From Beutenbergia cavernae DSM 12333 (GTDB lineage Bacteria > Actinomycetota > Actinomycetes > Actinomycetales > Beutenbergiaceae): a DNA stretch of 64,000 nt. Made by a program: the position numbers and the translations under genes. The notes beneath the pieces are model-generated. The model did not search any database. It worked only from the letters and a program-made list of their open reading frames with translations, and was not told the DNA's origin. Of this stretch, positions 60,919 to 64,000 are shown one piece after another. The first letter of the stretch is position 1, and the number at the start of each line of letters is the position of its first letter. The stretch lies in the NCBI RefSeq assembly GCF_000023105.1, contig NC_012669.1:248001-312000 (forward strand), read 5' to 3'.

Positions 60919-62048
60919 GCCGCACCGCCGGCACGCGCCGCGAGCCGGAACCCGCCCAGGCTCGACGTGCCGGTCTCCAGGGTGGCGCCCACGGCGCGCA
61001 GGCGTTCCGTGAGCCCGGCGATGCCCTGCCCAGGGGCGGGCGCGCCCGCGGCGCCACTGTCTGGCCCGGGGCCGCGTCCGTCGTCCTCCACCACGAGTCG
61101 GTCAGCGGCCAGGGTGACGACCACGCGGGACGCCCCGGCGTGCCGCAGCACGTTCGTCACGCCCTCGCGCACCACCCACGCGAACGGTTCGCGCAGAGGA
61201 TCCGGGACGACGTCGACCGCGCCGGGTAGCTGCGCCTCGATCCCGGCAGCGTCGAGCGCCTGCCGTGCCGCCACGAGCTCCCCGGGGAGCGTGACACCGC
61301 GCGTGGCCTGGACCATGGAGCGGACGTCGGCGAGCGCGGAGCGGGCGAGCTCGTGGATGTCGGCGAGCTCTCCGGTTGCGGCGTCCGGGTCCCGGGACAC
61401 GAGCCGCCTGGCCAGCTCCGCCTTGACGGCGACGACGGTGAGCGAGTGGCCGACGAGGTCGTGCACGTCGCGCGCGAGGCGGGCACGTTCCCGCGCCGCC
61501 GCGAGCTCGGCGATCTCCCGCTGGGCGGCGAGGAGCTGGCGGTTGCGGCGGATCAGCTGGGTGAAACCGAACGTGGCGAGGCTGGCCAGGACGACGGCGG
61601 CGACGGTCCCGTCTGCCGGGTCCCAGCCGGGGATGACCCGCGGCAGCACGAAAGCGGCCGCCGCGCACAGGATCGTCGTCACGAACGCGCGCGGGGAGCG
61701 GGTGAGGACGTGCACAGTCGCGCTGACGTACACGAGGCCGACGAGCCCGTGCTCGTGCGCCCCGAGGCACGAGATCGCTGTGAAGAACAGCTCGAGCGCG
61801 ACGAGCAGGACGATCATGCTCGGCGACTGTTGCTCTCTGCGCACGAACAGCATCGAGAACGCGAACGTGATCCCGACGCCGACGACGCCGACCACAGAGA
61901 CGACGCGGACCCACAGGTCGTCGGCGGCGAGGGCCGCGCTGAGTGGCTCGGCGAGGAACGCGACCCACACGATCGCGAGCAGCGGGCCGAGGAACCGCCA
62001 GGCGCGGCTGCGCCCGGCGTGACTCATCAGCGGGTCCGTCGCACTCAC
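60915..62048 (-). CDS. DesK-like sensor histidine kinase
   Basis: This 377-residue kinase has five or six N-terminal membrane helices. The HisKA_3 domain RLARDVHDLVGHSLT has the phosphoacceptor His at about 196. A HATPase domain follows (EGVTNVLRHAGAS, then GQGIAGLTERL). GTG 62048 lies six bases after TACCGT (62060-62055), so it is likely leaderless; a longer frame is less likely. The signal is unknown, possibly membrane state as in DesK. Confidence 0.85.
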   Translation of the reverse strand: MSATDPLMSHAGRSRAWRFLGPLLAIVWVAFLAEPLSAALAADDLWVRVVSVVGVVGVGITFAFSMLFVRREQQSPSMIVLLVALELFFTAISCLGAHEHGLVGLVYVSATVHVLTRSPRAFVTTILCAAAAFVLPRVIPGWDPADGTVAAVVLASLATFGFTQLIRRNRQLLAAQREIAELAAARERARLARDVHDLVGHSLTVVAVKAELARRLVSRDPDAATGELADIHELARSALADVRSMVQATRGVTLPGELVAARQALDAAGIEAQLPGAVDVVPDPLREPFAWVVREGVTNVLRHAGASRVVVTLAADRLVVEDDGRGPGPDSGAAGAPAPGQGIAGLTERLRAVGATLETGTSSLGGFRLAARAGGAA

Positions 62049-62097
62049 GGACTCACGGTAGCCATCGCCGCGGGCATCCCAGGAGGGCACGTCGTCG

Positions 62098-62891
62098 TCA
62101 TACCCGGGCCGTGTCCTTCCGGAACCGCCACGCGGCGCCGAGGGAGAACAGTGCCGCCCAGACGACGACGTTGAGCACGGACGTGAGGGTGAATCCCTCG
62201 CCGGTGAGCGGCGCCCGCGTCAGCTCGGCCAGGCCGTACGTCGGCATGAGCTTCGCGACGTCCGCGAACCAGCCGTCGCCGAGCGGCACGAACAGCCCGC
62301 CGGCGAACGCGAGCAGCGCGATGCCCGGGCCGAGGATCTGCATCACGTTCTCCGACGGCAGCAGGTATCCCATGAACAGGCCGAATGCCGCGAACACGAA
62401 GGAGCCGGCCCACGCGATGAGTCCGCTCGCGATCCAGACGCCCAGCGGCATCTCGGCACCCACGAACGACCCGACGAGCAGAGTCACCACCACGCTCAGC
62501 GCGCCGAGCGCCATCGCGGCGAGCAGCTTCGTGGCGACGTACGCCCACGGTCGCAGCGGGGTGAGCCGGAGCTGACGCGTCCAGCCCTGGGCGCGCTCCA
62601 CCGACACGCCTGCCCCGCCGGAGGTCGCGCTGAGCAGCGCCCCGTAGAGCGCCATCGACACGAGGACGTACGCGGTGACGTTCCCGTTCCCTGCCGGCTC
62701 GTCGCGGTACGCCTGCGACGTGCCGAACATCAAGAAGAACACCGGTGGCATGAGCAGCGAGAAGATCATCGTGCGCACGTTGCGCACACGTCGGCGCAGC
62801 TCCAGGCGCAGGTACGTGCTGCTCATCCCGCGAGGAACGTACGACGGCGGCCGCCGGGTCTGGAGGTCGGGTGCGGTGGGGATCGTGGTCG

Positions 62892-62895
<4 letters not shown>
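62098..62895 (-). CDS. ABC-2 type transporter permease (exporter)
   Basis: This 265-residue membrane protein has about six helices. ABC-2 features are PPVFFLMFGTSQAYR in the second helix region and SVERAQGWTRQLRLTPLRPWAYVATKL before the third. A late EALPxLTP-like segment MPTYGLAELTRAPLTGEGF closes it. It pairs with the upstream ATPase (start overlap ATGA). It likely exports a drug or lipid and belongs to one cluster with the two-component genes downstream. Confidence 0.87.
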
Positions 62896-63857
<962 letters not shown>

Positions 63858-63917
63858 GGTGTCCACGGTGCTCGCGTCCGGGGCGCCGTCCCCCCGTCGG
63901 GTGTCACCGGCCGGCCA

Positions 63918-63929
63918 TGACATCCGTCA
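63918..63929. promoter_or_regulatory. short inverted repeat upstream of the ABC exporter
   Basis: TGAC-ATCC-GTCA lies 61 bases before the ATPase start. It could be a response-regulator or repressor site for the exporter/two-component cluster. Short palindromes are common, so this is tentative. Confidence 0.3.
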
Positions 63930-64000
63930 TCCGGGCGCTCACCCGGAGCCCCACCAGGCGATTTCTCTCGTTCGTTGCGCCTCCGGCGCGACTCATCGCC

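Overview
The window is chromosomal DNA of a very high-GC actinobacterium. Many GTG starts, pervasive four-base start/stop overlaps, start codons sitting 6-8 bases after a -10 box (leaderless style), an S-box SAM riboswitch and many ECF and TetR regulators all fit the order Micrococcales. A Cellulomonas, Cellulosimicrobium or Isoptericola type is my guess, but genus cannot be fixed from sequence reading alone. I see no phage, transposase, CRISPR array, tRNA or rRNA. About 62 protein genes are supported, plus two short leader ORFs and one frameshifted gene.

Layout. 1-10.8 kb: 5' part of hrpA, an FAD monooxygenase, a methyltransferase, an SMP-30 lactonase, an APH-like kinase, a membrane EEP-fold protein, an MFS exporter, a NarL-type two-component system and a GNAT. 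10.9-14.5 kb: SAM riboswitch, metF and metE. 14.5-20.3 kb: a P1B ATPase, then a redox cluster (DUF2231 protein, Tat-type Rieske lipoprotein, four-His cytochrome b, secreted lipoprotein) divergent from an ECF sigma/anti-sigma pair. Three promoters of one form, TGAACC-N16-CGTGC(C/T), serve this cluster and look like a self-contained regulon. 20.3-27.5 kb: DinB protein, frameshifted gene, TauE/SafE exporter, a 1350-residue nuclease-helicase and a hydrolase. 27.7-37.6 kb: small kinase, APC permease, ferritin-like/VIT1 fusion, TetR-controlled ABC exporter, tandem lipoprotein paralogs, Pr6Pr protein, MFS, cupin and a small acidic protein. 37.6-48.2 kb: an ECF41 sigma with its divergent oxidoreductase target, MmpL pump with TetR, double GNAT, YunG-like protein, glutamate-cysteine-ligase-type enzyme, RibD/DHFR-fold reductase, ATP-dependent DNA ligase and a small protein. 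48.3-57.2 kb: NCS2 nucleobase permease, a 31-bp G-rich minisatellite, and a LacI-controlled nucleoside operon (nucleoside hydrolase, ABC importer, ribokinase, LacI, cupin). 57.2-64 kb: DUF899 protein and TetR, a carboxymuconolactone-decarboxylase-like protein with a second ECF41 sigma, and a DesK/DesR-like two-component system with an ABC-2 exporter.

The best candidate for something new is the ECF-controlled Rieske/cytochrome b module at 16.5-20.3 kb. Its three matching promoters can be read directly from the DNA and predict one regulon. Two independent ECF41 loci carry the published ECF41 promoter signature at their likely targets. Most intergenic gaps after genes hold long-stem hairpins without a U tract, probably the local style of terminator.
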